DNA from: QFNR01 sp043842855
GTDB lineage: Bacteria > Pseudomonadota > Gammaproteobacteria > Burkholderiales > Neisseriaceae
Reading direction: 5' to 3'
DNA length: 64,000 bases
NCBI GenBank assembly: GCA_043842855.1
Contig: JBBPJF010000002.1
Location: 310,001 to 374,000 of the forward strand
Below, piece by piece: positions 27,175-35,865 of the stretch. Each line of letters opens with the position of its first letter. The first letter of the stretch is position 1. The notes beneath the pieces were generated by a model that worked only from the letters and a program-made list of their open reading frames with translations, was not told the DNA's origin and did no database searches. Position numbers and translations under genes: made by a program.

Positions 27175-28938
27175 CTAATACACACGCTTGGCGGGTTGAA
27201 TATACTCTACTGTCAAAGGTTGAGTGTGTACCGGTTTATAGGACAAAGAGTCAGTATGTGCATGGTAAAGGGAGTGTTTCATCCAATTGATGTCATCACG
27301 CTCTGGATGATCATCGGACGCATGAGCTCCCCTAGATTCTTTACGCGCTAAGGCAGAGCTTAAAGTAGCTTTAGCTATTTCCATCAAATTATCTAACTCT
27401 AACGCTTCTAGGCGGGCAGTATTCCACACATTACTTTTATCTTGTATCACAGTTTTTTTGGCACGTTCTGCCAATTCAAAGACTTTTTCCTTGCCTTGCT
27501 TGAGTAAAGTATCTGTTCTAAAAACGCCCGCATGTGCTTGCACAGTCTTTTGTAGCTCGTTTCGTAAGCTGGAGACACTTTCACCCTGCGTTTGCTGTTC
27601 TAAACGTTCTAAACGTGATCTAGTAAAATCACACGCATCCTTAGGCAGCGTTTTATACGGGCCATAATTCCTAATAAATTCAATCATCTGTTCACCTGCT
27701 GCCCGACCGAAAACCACCAAATCTAGTAGAGAGTTGGTACCTAGGCGATTAGCACCATGCACGGAGGTACAGGCGCATTCGCCAGCAGCGTAAAAGCCAT
27801 TAACTTTGACTTCTGTGTTATCACCTTTAGGTACTACTACCTCCCCGTGATAGTTGCTGGGGATCCCTCCCATCATATAGTGAGCAGTAGGAACAACTGG
27901 AATTGGGTCTTTGATGGGGTCGACGCCAGCAAAATTAATAGCAATTTCGCGTATACCAGGAAGTTTGGAAAGAATTTTTTCTGAGCCAAGATGATCAAGC
28001 TTTAAGAGAACATAGTCTTTATGCTCACCACAGCCCCGCCCTTCATGGATTTCCATAGCCATAGCACGCGAGACCACATCTCTTGAAGCTAAGTCTTTTA
28101 CAGTCGGCGCATAGCGCTCCATAAAGCGTTCCCCATTACAATTTAGTAGAATACCACCTTCCCCACGCACACCTTCGGTAATAAGAACGCCTGCATTAGC
28201 CACTCCCGTAGGATGGAATTGCCAAAACTCCATATCTTCCAGCGGGATCCCAGCTCGAGCAGCCATACCCAGCCCATCTCCAGTATTCATAAATGCATTA
28301 GTTGAAGAGGCATATATGCGTCCGCCCCCTCCTGTAGCAAATAGGACTGCTTTTGCATGTAATAAATGAACCTGACCAGTTTCCATTTCAATAGCCAGGA
28401 CGCCAATAACATCGCCATCCTGATCTCGGATCAGATCAAGCGCAGACCATTCTATGAAAAATTGTGTATTGACTGCCACATTTTGTTCATACAGGGTATG
28501 TAACATAGCATGGCCGGTACGGTCAGCCACGGCACAAGCGCGCTCCACGGGGCGTTTCCCATACTCAGTAGTATGTCCTCCAAAAGGACGTTGGTAGATC
28601 TTGCCACTTTCAACCCGATCGAACGGCATACCCATATGCTCAAGCTCTACCACCACTTCAGGAGCTGCGCGACACATATACTCAATCGCATCTTGATCGC
28701 CTAGCCAATCAGAACCCTTGACGGTATCGTACATATGCCAGTCCCAGCGATCTGGTTGTACATTCCCTAAAGAGGCTGAAATCCCTCCTTGAGCTGCTAC
28801 AGTGTGTGAACGCGTAGGGAAAACTTTAGAGAGCACAACCGTGCGCACACCCGCCTTAGATAATTGGTATGCTGCACGCAAGCCTGCACCTCCACCTCCT
28901 ACTATAACGGCATCAAATCGATGGATAGGGTAAATCAT
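27175..28938 (-). CDS. sdhA: Succinate dehydrogenase flavoprotein subunit
   Basis: SdhA oxidises succinate to fumarate. The 587-residue product shows the FAD Rossmann motif AVIVGGGGAGLRAAYQL and the flavin-linked histidine His45 in TRSHTVAAQGG. It also has HPTGVANAGVLITEGVRGEGG and the substrate region PTAHYMMGGIPSNYHG. The C-terminal part DDINWMKHSLYH is also typical. The start overlaps the end of sdhD by four bases. Confidence 0.98.
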   Translation of the reverse strand: MIYPIHRFDAVIVGGGGAGLRAAYQLSKAGVRTVVLSKVFPTRSHTVAAQGGISASLGNVQPDRWDWHMYDTVKGSDWLGDQDAIEYMCRAAPEVVVELEHMGMPFDRVESGKIYQRPFGGHTTEYGKRPVERACAVADRTGHAMLHTLYEQNVAVNTQFFIEWSALDLIRDQDGDVIGVLAIEMETGQVHLLHAKAVLFATGGGGRIYASSTNAFMNTGDGLGMAARAGIPLEDMEFWQFHPTGVANAGVLITEGVRGEGGILLNCNGERFMERYAPTVKDLASRDVVSRAMAMEIHEGRGCGEHKDYVLLKLDHLGSEKILSKLPGIREIAINFAGVDPIKDPIPVVPTAHYMMGGIPSNYHGEVVVPKGDNTEVKVNGFYAAGECACTSVHGANRLGTNSLLDLVVFGRAAGEQMIEFIRNYGPYKTLPKDACDFTRSRLERLEQQTQGESVSSLRNELQKTVQAHAGVFRTDTLLKQGKEKVFELAERAKKTVIQDKSNVWNTARLEALELDNLMEIAKATLSSALARKESRGAHASDDHPERDDINWMKHSLYHAHTDSLSYKPVHTQPLTVEYIQPAKRVY

Positions 28939-29282
28939 TTAAGCCCCCATAATACATAAGCGGAATAAATAAGGCTGCCCAACAGCCAAAGTACCGTCAA
29001 GGTATGAAAAAGTAAGCGATAACCAGCGGGCTTGATATAATCCATCCATATGTCTCTTACACCAATCCAAGCATGGTAAGCAACACAAAACATTAAAAGC
29101 TGAGAAATAATCTTCACGAGACCATAGGAGAAAAATTGCCGCCACCCAGCATAGGAGGAAGGGAAAAAAAATAGACCTACCAAAATTACAGAAGAGAAGG
29201 CCACCATAATCGCTGCAGTAAGCCTCTGTAGCAGCCAATCCTTAACACCGTAGTGTGCACCAGTTAAAGTTCTTTTTACCAT
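28935..29282 (-). CDS. sdhD: Succinate dehydrogenase membrane anchor subunit
   Basis: SdhD anchors SdhAB to the inner membrane and shares the heme b and quinone site with SdhC. The 115-residue product has three membrane helices (about 20-40, 56-75, 92-112), the sequence GVKDWLLQRLTA, and the heme-ligand region AYHAWIGVRDIWMDYIKP. It overlaps sdhC by seven bases and sdhA by four. A 99-codon frame inside it is a shadow. Confidence 0.96.
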   Translation of the reverse strand: MVKRTLTGAHYGVKDWLLQRLTAAIMVAFSSVILVGLFFFPSSYAGWRQFFSYGLVKIISQLLMFCVAYHAWIGVRDIWMDYIKPAGYRLLFHTLTVLWLLGSLIYSAYVLWGLK

Positions 29283-29653
29283 AGGAGAAAGACCCCTACA
29301 AGTAGAGTAAATATAGGGGGAAGGAACAGCACTATTTTAGCGGTAAAACGTGCTGTTTTTAACTCTAGGCCTTTATGTAAGTCAGCTATCAAAAAGCGAA
29401 CTCCAGCGAACAAGTGATGAAGTAAAGCCCATACAAAGACTAAGTCAACTAGCTTGGCTAGAGGATGTGCAAGAATTGCTCGTGAGGTGTTAAATACGAT
29501 TTCTTTAGTGAGGGAGCCTTGCAATAAAAAAATAAAAAAAGGTAAGCCCAGAAAAAGTAAAATTCCAGAGGCTCGATGAAGGATTGAAGTAACGGCTGGA
29601 ATAGGCAAACGGATCCTGAAGAGATCCAGATAGCGGGGGCGAGTTTTGTGCAT
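29276..29653 (-). CDS. sdhC: Succinate dehydrogenase cytochrome b556 subunit
   Basis: First gene of the sdhCDAB-sdhE operon. The 125-residue protein has three membrane helices and the conserved RPRYLDLFRIRLPIPAVTSILHRASG near the N-terminus. HHLFAGVRFLIADLHKG contains the heme-binding histidine. A long intergenic region with mdh on the other side presumably holds its promoter, but I found no confident hexamers. Confidence 0.96.
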   Translation of the reverse strand: MHKTRPRYLDLFRIRLPIPAVTSILHRASGILLFLGLPFFIFLLQGSLTKEIVFNTSRAILAHPLAKLVDLVFVWALLHHLFAGVRFLIADLHKGLELKTARFTAKIVLFLPPIFTLLVGVFLLW

Positions 29654-30489
29654 AAGTTCGTGAGTTCCTAAAAATACACGCCACGCCGAAGCAGCTCCCT
29701 AACCATCGGGGCACAGCTCATCGGGCAATGGCACGGCTCGCAACTTTAGCAAAAACAGCCCACTAAAATTGCATCCTTAATTTCAATTGCTTTAACTTCC
29801 GGCTTTATTAGGGCGTAAAAAAGTGGCCCTAAGAACAAACAAGAACATAGAGCAAGATTTATTTTGACCGTAATCTTACTGGTTATTGTTTAACTTGACA
29901 ATAGCCAAGATCCGGATAAGAAAAGAGAGCTTATGAAAAGAGAAGAACCATAAGCCTTTTAACTTTAAGTTATTTAACCGAAGGGAAGCCTTTATTACTG
30001 GAGACTTAATTTCTGTTAGGTTGTTCTTAGATTGTTTAACTCTGGGATATATCTAAAAACCTAGCAGCTGACAAATAAGATGCATATTGAGTAATGGTTT
30101 AAGATCATAGTTCTAGTGCGAGGAATCTGTTGTCTAGTTCCTCTAAGCAACAGAGGGTTATTCGCCTCATACCTCTAATTAATTTATCGGCTGTAGTGCA
30201 CTTAAAAGTATTTAAAGCTAAGTAAGAGTCTGCTTTTTTAGAAATAGAAGCTTCAGAAATAGTACTGAGAGACCATTTTGCCTACACATCTTTATTCTAA
30301 CTAGATTCTAACTAGGGTAAATGATATCCATTGCAGGCAAAACTAACCCTTATCCCATTTATTAATGGATAGAAGCTAAATGAACAAACAACCCTGCTAG
30401 GTTTTAGAGGGGTATTTTGGTATGATGAGCAGGCTTGTCTAAGGTTAATTTTTTAATTTGTTTAAGTGTATTACTGTAAGGAGTCCATG
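29654..30489. other. Divergent control region between sdhC and mdh
   Basis: About 835 bases, very AT-rich. It contains the sequence ATTGTTTAACTTGAC at 29884-29898, identical to 15 bases between tRNA-Gln and prs (225-239), and a partial third copy ATTGTTTAACT at 30031-30041. TTGACA at 29895-29900 could be a plus-strand -35 but no good -10 follows. The mdh promoter lies at the right end. No gene is supported. Confidence 0.5.
30418..30426 (+). promoter_or_regulatory. Extended -10 promoter of mdh
   Basis: TGGTATGAT combines a TGn extension with TATGAT (30421-30426), about 64 bases before the mdh start. No strong -35 is seen. Confidence 0.5.
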
Positions 30490-31470
30490 ATGAAAGAACC
30501 CGTTCGCATAGCGGTGACCGGAGCTGCAGGCCGGATCGGATATGCATTGCTTTTCAAAATTGCTAGTGGTGAGATGCTAGGTAAAGACCAGCGTATTATT
30601 CTACAACTTTTAGATTTACCTCAAGCTCAGAGGCTTCTAGAAGGTATCATCATGGAATTAAAGGACTGTGCTTTCCCTCTCTTAGTGGATGTTTTTAGCA
30701 CTGATAATCCTGAAAAAGCTTTCGAGAGCGCACAGATTGCTATTCTAGTCGGATCCAAGCCACGTGGTAAGGGGATGGAAAGGGCAGATTTATTGGCAGG
30801 TAATGCAGAGATTTTTGCGGTGCAGGGAGCTGCTCTCAATAAGGTAGCTGATCGCAATGTGAAGGTTTTAGTAGTGGGTAATCCCGCGAATACTAATGCT
30901 TATATTGCCATGAAATCGGCTCCTGATTTACCGGCTAAGAATTTCACTGCCTTGCTGCGCTTAGATCATAACCGTGCCCTAAGTCAACTAGCAGATAAAC
31001 TAAATTGTCCAGTTAATCGCCTGGAAAAAATGGTGGTCTGGGGCAATCATAGTCCATCGATGTATGCAGATTACCGTTTTGCAGAGATTGAAGGTCATAG
31101 CGTAAAGGAAAAGGTTAATGATCAGGCCTGGTACGAGGGAATTTACCTACCGAAAGTTGCAAAGAGAGGGACTGAAATTATAGAAGCTTTAGGTGCCTCT
31201 AGTGCAGCTTCTGCTGCTAGTGCTGTAGTGGATCATATTAGGGACTGGGTTTCAGGTACCGATGGCAGGTGGGTCTCTATGGGCGTACCTTCTGATGGGA
31301 CCTACGCAACAATCCCTGAGGGACTTATCTGTGGAGTTCCTGTGACCTGTCAGGAGGGAAGCTATAAAGTAGTAGAAGGGTTGCCTTTGGATGCTTTTAG
31401 CCAAAAACAGCTAGAAATAACTGTTAGGGAATTGGAAGAGGAGCGCAATAGTGTAGCTCACCTGCTTTAA
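30490..31470 (+). CDS. mdh: Malate dehydrogenase
   Basis: Mdh oxidises malate to oxaloacetate with NAD and supplies GltA. The 326-residue product has the N-terminal NAD fold RIAVTGAAGRIGYALLFKI, the RGKGMERADLL loop with substrate arginines, VVGNPANTNAYIA, LRLDHNRALSQLA and catalytic His in VVWGNHSPSMYADY. Of two adjacent ATGs the second (30490) is six bases from AAGGAG and is preferred; an upstream GTG at 30466 would precede the ribosome site. It is divergent from the TCA operon, as in other betaproteobacteria. Confidence 0.97.
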   Translation: MKEPVRIAVTGAAGRIGYALLFKIASGEMLGKDQRIILQLLDLPQAQRLLEGIIMELKDCAFPLLVDVFSTDNPEKAFESAQIAILVGSKPRGKGMERADLLAGNAEIFAVQGAALNKVADRNVKVLVVGNPANTNAYIAMKSAPDLPAKNFTALLRLDHNRALSQLADKLNCPVNRLEKMVVWGNHSPSMYADYRFAEIEGHSVKEKVNDQAWYEGIYLPKVAKRGTEIIEALGASSAASAASAVVDHIRDWVSGTDGRWVSMGVPSDGTYATIPEGLICGVPVTCQEGSYKVVEGLPLDAFSQKQLEITVRELEEERNSVAHLL

Positions 31471-31857
31471 CAGCCTAGCGCCTGGCTTAGTTGAGTTGTC
31501 GAGCGTTAGGTCGCTGTCGTTCTTTGGTGTTGTCTTTGCGCCCTATCCATCTTGTTCTTTGTTATGTTTACAAGCAGGATTAGGGCGGTATTTGTCAAAG
31601 TTGAGCACGGCTAATAAGAGCAAAGGCCTTTGTTAGAGGGAAGGAGAGTCGTATGGCTGATGTCTTCTACCTTCTTTTCTTCATCGGCGTGTTGATTTTC
31701 AATTTAGAAGGCTAATGGGTCTTTCATCCGGTAGGGTGCCCTTAGTTTTTACGTTTAGCTAGAGCTTGACTCTGGTAGAGTTGTTGTCGCTAAGAGGAAT
31801 TTTCCTAGCTAAGTACCTTTAAAATAGACTGCCTTTTATTCATGATCAAATCCTACA
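31471..31857. other. Gap between mdh and glnE
   Basis: 387 bases. It contains the 20-codon ORF at 31653-31715; otherwise no terminator or gene was recognised. TACAAT at 31854-31859 overlaps the glnE start codon, so it is unlikely to be its promoter. Confidence 0.5.
31653..31715 (+). CDS. Candidate single-helix membrane microprotein (20 residues)
   Basis: A 20-codon frame reads MADVFYLLFFIGVLIFNLEG. It has a strong ribosome site, AAGGAGAG, six bases before the ATG. The composition is a single membrane span of about 14 residues (FYLLFFIGVLIF) flanked by acidic residues, the architecture of known bacterial microproteins such as CydX or KdpF, though the sequence matches none that I recognise. 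No partner gene is adjacent (mdh upstream, glnE downstream). It could be chance. Confidence 0.4.
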   Translation: MADVFYLLFFIGVLIFNLEG

Positions 31858-34545
31858 ATGCTTAGTTATAGTTATATCCAAGCTGCCTGCAAATATTCTG
31901 CTTATTTAAGAAACCTAATACAAAACGATAGACTAGATACTGACTTTTTAAGTCAGATCATTGAAGCTCGATTGCCAAGCGATTTCTTTAGTAATTTTGC
32001 CAATTGGACTGAATTCATTGATCAGTTAGATGAGATGAATTTAAAAAAAGAACTACGTCATTTACGATGCATAGTATTTATCCACTTGCTTATTAGAGAT
32101 CTAGCGCATTTAGCTACTCTAGACGAAGTAATGGAAACTATGAGTGACTTGGCCGAATTTACCCTGCTTCAGGCCCAAAAATGGGTAGAGAGGTATTATA
32201 GTTTAAGGTACGGTTGTCCTATTGGTGAGGAGAGTTTACGGCATCAGCATTTAAGTATTATCGCTATGGGTAAATTGGGGGGACGAGAACTGAATGTTTC
32301 TTCCGATATTGATTTAATTTTTACCTTTCCCGAAGAAGGGGCTACCGATGGCTTACGTAGTATTAGTCAGCAGGAATTTTTTACTAAAGTTGCTCAGAAG
32401 TTGATTCGTATCATTGATGAGGTTACAGAAGATGGTCGGGTTTTTAGGGTAGATATGAGATTGCGACCCTATGGAGATTCTGGACCAATTGTTCTGAGTG
32501 AAACAGCATTAGAAAACTATTTATTGACACAGGGTCGGGAGTGGGAGCGATACGCCTGGCTAAAAGCTAGGGTTATTTCTCCCTATCCTAATCATGTTGA
32601 TCAATTAGTCTGTCCATTTGTTTATCGTAAGTATCTGGATTATTACAGTCTTGAGGCAATGAAGAAGTTACATCATCGAATCAAGCAAGATATCTCTTTG
32701 AGCGTTGCTATAGAGAATATTAAGCTTGGTTTTGGAGGAATCCGGGAAGTAGAATTTATTGCACAGATTTTTCAGTTGATTCGAGGCGGTAACTTAGCGG
32801 AATTACAGTTAAGAGGAACGCAAGCTGCCCTGAAGGGGATTAAGGACCTTCATCTTCTCAGTAGAGAACATAGTGATAAATTACTGGAGGCCTATCGATT
32901 TTTACGTCATGTTGAACATCGCTTGCAGTATCGGAATGATCAGCAGACACAGCTTTTACCCTCTCAACCAGTCGAGCAGAATTTACTTGCTGAGAGCATG
33001 GGTTTTGCAGATTATGCATCTTTTCTTAAGGTACTTAGTGCATATAGGGAAGAAGTTAATACTCTTTTTGAATCTATTTTCCATGAAACGGATGTTAAAA
33101 GTAAAATAAGTCAAGCTTCTTTAAATTTTGCTTGGGAAAATCCAACTCGAACTTTTAAAACACTTCAACGTTTAGAGCGATACGGTTGTGTGGAACCAGG
33201 AGATATACTTTTTCAGTTACAGGAATTTAAAGAGAATATTAGCTACGATAAGCTGGATACTCGCATACAGACTTCTTTTGATCAGCTAGTGCCTCATTAT
33301 CTAGAGGTAATTTTTGAACTGGGCTTAGGAAAGCTTGCCTTAGGTCGAATATTAGAATTTTCTAAATCGATCATGGAAAGGCCATCATATTTGATTTTTC
33401 TTAATGAATACCCCATGGTCATTCGACAACTTATTGTACTTTTGAGTAAAAGTCAGTGGCTTGCCAATTATCTAACTAAATATCCTATGTTGTTAGATGA
33501 ACTGATCAGTGAACAGTTGTGGGATAGAAATTTCGATTGGTCGCACTTAAAAAAACAGCTAGATGAGCAATTAGAGGAACTTTCAGATGATGTAGAACAG
33601 CAGATGGATAGATTAAGGAAGTTTCAGCATGGTTTCTTCTTTCGTTTAGCCGTACAAGAATTAGAGGGTCTGTGGACAGTAGAAGCCCTATCAGACCAGC
33701 TGGCCGCTCTAGCAGATGCTATTTTAGAAGTAGCTTTAAAGCAAGTTTGGAGGAATTATAGAAAAGCCCACAAGGAGGTGCCCCAGTTCGCTATTATCGC
33801 TTACGGTAAATTAGGAGGAAAAGAATTAACTTATACTTCTGATTTAGACCTTGTTTATCTGTATTCGGACAATTATCCAGAAGCTATAGATATATATAGT
33901 TGGTTTTCTTCAAGGTTAACTTTATTCCTCTCTGCTGCAACCGGTAGTGGCCGCTTATATGAGGTAGATTTAAGATTACGACCTTACGGAGAGGTTGGAT
34001 TTTTAGCCACTGACTTCGACTTGTTTCAGAACTATCAGTACGAAAAAGCTTGGACGTGGGAACATCAGGCGCTAACGCGGGCTCGTTTTGTTTGTGGAAG
34101 TCGTCATTTAAAAATAAAGTTTGAGCAGCTAAGAAAAAAAATACTAGTTTCACATAGAGATCCAGCTCAATTGAAGCAGCAGATTATTGAAATGCGTAAC
34201 AAAATGCTAAATTCGCATCCATCTAGAGATTTACTAGATGTCAAGCACACAAGAGGAGGGCTAGCAGATGTGGAATTCATTATTCAATATATCGTGTTAG
34301 CCTATTCAGCTCGATATCCGGACTTAACAGAAAATGTGGGTAATATTGCTTTGCTACAACGCTCAGCTCAATACGGTATTATCGAGGAAAGCCTAGCAGA
34401 AAAAGTTAGATGGGCCTATCGCCACTATCGCAAAATTGCTCATAATCAGATACTGCATGACATACCACCACAGATTGACCTTGAAGCTTTAAAGATAGAT
34501 TATAACTATGTGAAGACTTTATGGCATAAAGTACTAGAAACATGA
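31858..34545 (+). CDS. glnE: Bifunctional glutamine synthetase adenylyltransferase/deadenylase
   Basis: GlnE adds and removes AMP on glutamine synthetase in response to PII and glutamine. The 895-residue product has both nucleotidyltransferase domains. The N-terminal deadenylase has GGRELNVSSDIDLIF (Asp150, Asp152) and DMRLRPYGDSGP; the C-terminal adenylylase has GGKELTYTSDLDLVYLY (about residues 661-664) and DLRLRPYGEVG. It is somewhat shorter at the N-terminus than the 946-residue E. coli enzyme. The ATG has no ribosome site. glnB lies 8 kb away; glnD and glnA are not in the window. Confidence 0.95.
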   Translation: MLSYSYIQAACKYSAYLRNLIQNDRLDTDFLSQIIEARLPSDFFSNFANWTEFIDQLDEMNLKKELRHLRCIVFIHLLIRDLAHLATLDEVMETMSDLAEFTLLQAQKWVERYYSLRYGCPIGEESLRHQHLSIIAMGKLGGRELNVSSDIDLIFTFPEEGATDGLRSISQQEFFTKVAQKLIRIIDEVTEDGRVFRVDMRLRPYGDSGPIVLSETALENYLLTQGREWERYAWLKARVISPYPNHVDQLVCPFVYRKYLDYYSLEAMKKLHHRIKQDISLSVAIENIKLGFGGIREVEFIAQIFQLIRGGNLAELQLRGTQAALKGIKDLHLLSREHSDKLLEAYRFLRHVEHRLQYRNDQQTQLLPSQPVEQNLLAESMGFADYASFLKVLSAYREEVNTLFESIFHETDVKSKISQASLNFAWENPTRTFKTLQRLERYGCVEPGDILFQLQEFKENISYDKLDTRIQTSFDQLVPHYLEVIFELGLGKLALGRILEFSKSIMERPSYLIFLNEYPMVIRQLIVLLSKSQWLANYLTKYPMLLDELISEQLWDRNFDWSHLKKQLDEQLEELSDDVEQQMDRLRKFQHGFFFRLAVQELEGLWTVEALSDQLAALADAILEVALKQVWRNYRKAHKEVPQFAIIAYGKLGGKELTYTSDLDLVYLYSDNYPEAIDIYSWFSSRLTLFLSAATGSGRLYEVDLRLRPYGEVGFLATDFDLFQNYQYEKAWTWEHQALTRARFVCGSRHLKIKFEQLRKKILVSHRDPAQLKQQIIEMRNKMLNSHPSRDLLDVKHTRGGLADVEFIIQYIVLAYSARYPDLTENVGNIALLQRSAQYGIIEESLAEKVRWAYRHYRKIAHNQILHDIPPQIDLEALKIDYNYVKTLWHKVLET

Positions 34546-34751
34546 CAAGTTACCTTACTTTCAGGCATCTATCTGATACCTGTATATTCAACTAGATTAA
34601 TCCAAGAAAGTGCTCAGGCTTGGTCCGACTGCGCTCAAAAATGAATTTATAGCGCTAGGTTGCTAAAGGAGGGGTAGATCTAAGGACTTTTAAACTCCAA
34701 AATTTTACGAGGAAGAAATTAAAACCAGTTTCAGTAAAGAGCCAGTAAGGC

Positions 34752-34782
34752 GAACCCACTGTTTTAGAGATATAGTGGGTTC
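34752..34782. repeat. Inverted repeat between converging glnE and the next gene
   Basis: GAACCCACT and AGTGGGTTC form a perfect 9-bp stem with a 13-base loop. It lies between the converging glnE and minus-strand membrane gene and may act as a terminator, but no T run follows. Confidence 0.5.
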
Positions 34783-34825
34783 CTGCGATACTGTCAGGTG
34801 CCTGAGGCTGTTGACCAAAAAAGCA

Positions 34826-35398
34826 CTAAAGAATACCACCTAGTAAGCGGCCGATCTGATTAAAGAAAGCAGAAAATAAGTCATATAAACCGCTAGATAG
34901 GCTACTACCAGCTCTGATCAACTGAGGATCCAAATATTCGGAGCTAAAATACCCGGCCACTATGAATACGGCAGTTAAGGCTAATAGGATAAGGGTAGCA
35001 AGAACAAAGTTACGAATATTTTTATTCACTCGATCAGAAAAGAAACCCCAATAAATGAATAAAAATAAATTAACGATAGGGATTAAGCAAAAAATCAGGA
35101 TGAAAAACCATTTATAAGCGGGGACAACGCTAACCCTTTTCTCTTGGCGACGTTGCTCCTTTTGTTCTTGTTTTTGCAATCTATTGGCTCGCTTTTCTTC
35201 CTCCAACGCAGCTTGTTGGACTAATCTGTCCTGCTCTTGCTGCTTCTCACGCTCCTGTCGCTCAATTTTTTCTAATTTTTTCCTCTCTGCACGTGTTAGA
35301 GGCGCCTCATCTTCCGGCGGACGATAATTCCTGGCGTTGTTATAGTCGGTTTCCTGCCCGTATCTTTCGTTATCCTCATTAAAGCTATTTTGACGCAT
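34826..35398 (-). CDS. Unrecognised coiled-coil membrane protein
   Basis: Family not recognised. The start is the ATG at 35398 behind AGGAGAAGTGC; the open frame extends further but without a ribosome site. The 190 residues comprise a polar Asn/Glu/Tyr-rich head (about 1-30), a long charged coiled coil rich in Glu, Arg, Lys and Gln (about 35-90), and two hydrophobic helices (about 95-118 and 128-150). A short amphipathic tail rich in Ser, Leu and Phe follows. An extended -10, TGC-TAGAAT, is seen upstream at 35476-35481. A topology with a cytoplasmic coiled coil is inferred. It is flanked by gaps on both sides. Confidence 0.7.
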   Translation of the reverse strand: MRQNSFNEDNERYGQETDYNNARNYRPPEDEAPLTRAERKKLEKIERQEREKQQEQDRLVQQAALEEEKRANRLQKQEQKEQRRQEKRVSVVPAYKWFFILIFCLIPIVNLFLFIYWGFFSDRVNKNIRNFVLATLILLALTAVFIVAGYFSSEYLDPQLIRAGSSLSSGLYDLFSAFFNQIGRLLGGIL

Positions 35399-35865
35399 GC
35401 ACTTCTCCTGGTTAAGTCCTTTATGAATAGTTGAGAACCGGTACAGTAGAGCTGATCGAGCTCCCACGTCCTGGCATTCTAGCATATTTGTGAAGAAGGG
35501 AAACTTTTATGCTGATCAGCTCGCGTGGAATAAGACTACATGAGTTCTAGGAAAAAGTAGTATTCAGAGTTGTCCATATTAGAGGGCAACTTATAACTAA
35601 TTAAAAAAATAGGTATTTTTTCTTTTCTGAAAGGAACACGCCGGGCCCTTCATACTGGTCAGGGGTTAGTGCTGGAATTAAGGAGTAGCTAACTGTAGTG
35701 GGAAAGTAAATTTATTAGTTGAGCGAAAGACTACCAATCGACATTAAAGATAAAAAGACTATAAAAGGGAGGAGAAGATTTCTACCGTTATATTACATAG
35801 TTACTAATGTACTAGCTGTACAGGGTTTAAATAGAGATAGTATTTATAGGTTAACTGGTCCAATT
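35399..35865. other. Gap between the coiled-coil membrane gene and fghA
   Basis: 467 bases. The left end holds the probable promoter of the coiled-coil gene (minus-strand extended -10 at 35476-35481). No gene, RNA or clear fghA terminator is seen in the rest. Confidence 0.5.

Noticed and set aside
28939..29238. 99-codon minus-strand frame inside sdhD
   Set aside because: It lies in another frame of a well-conserved membrane subunit and shows no family features.
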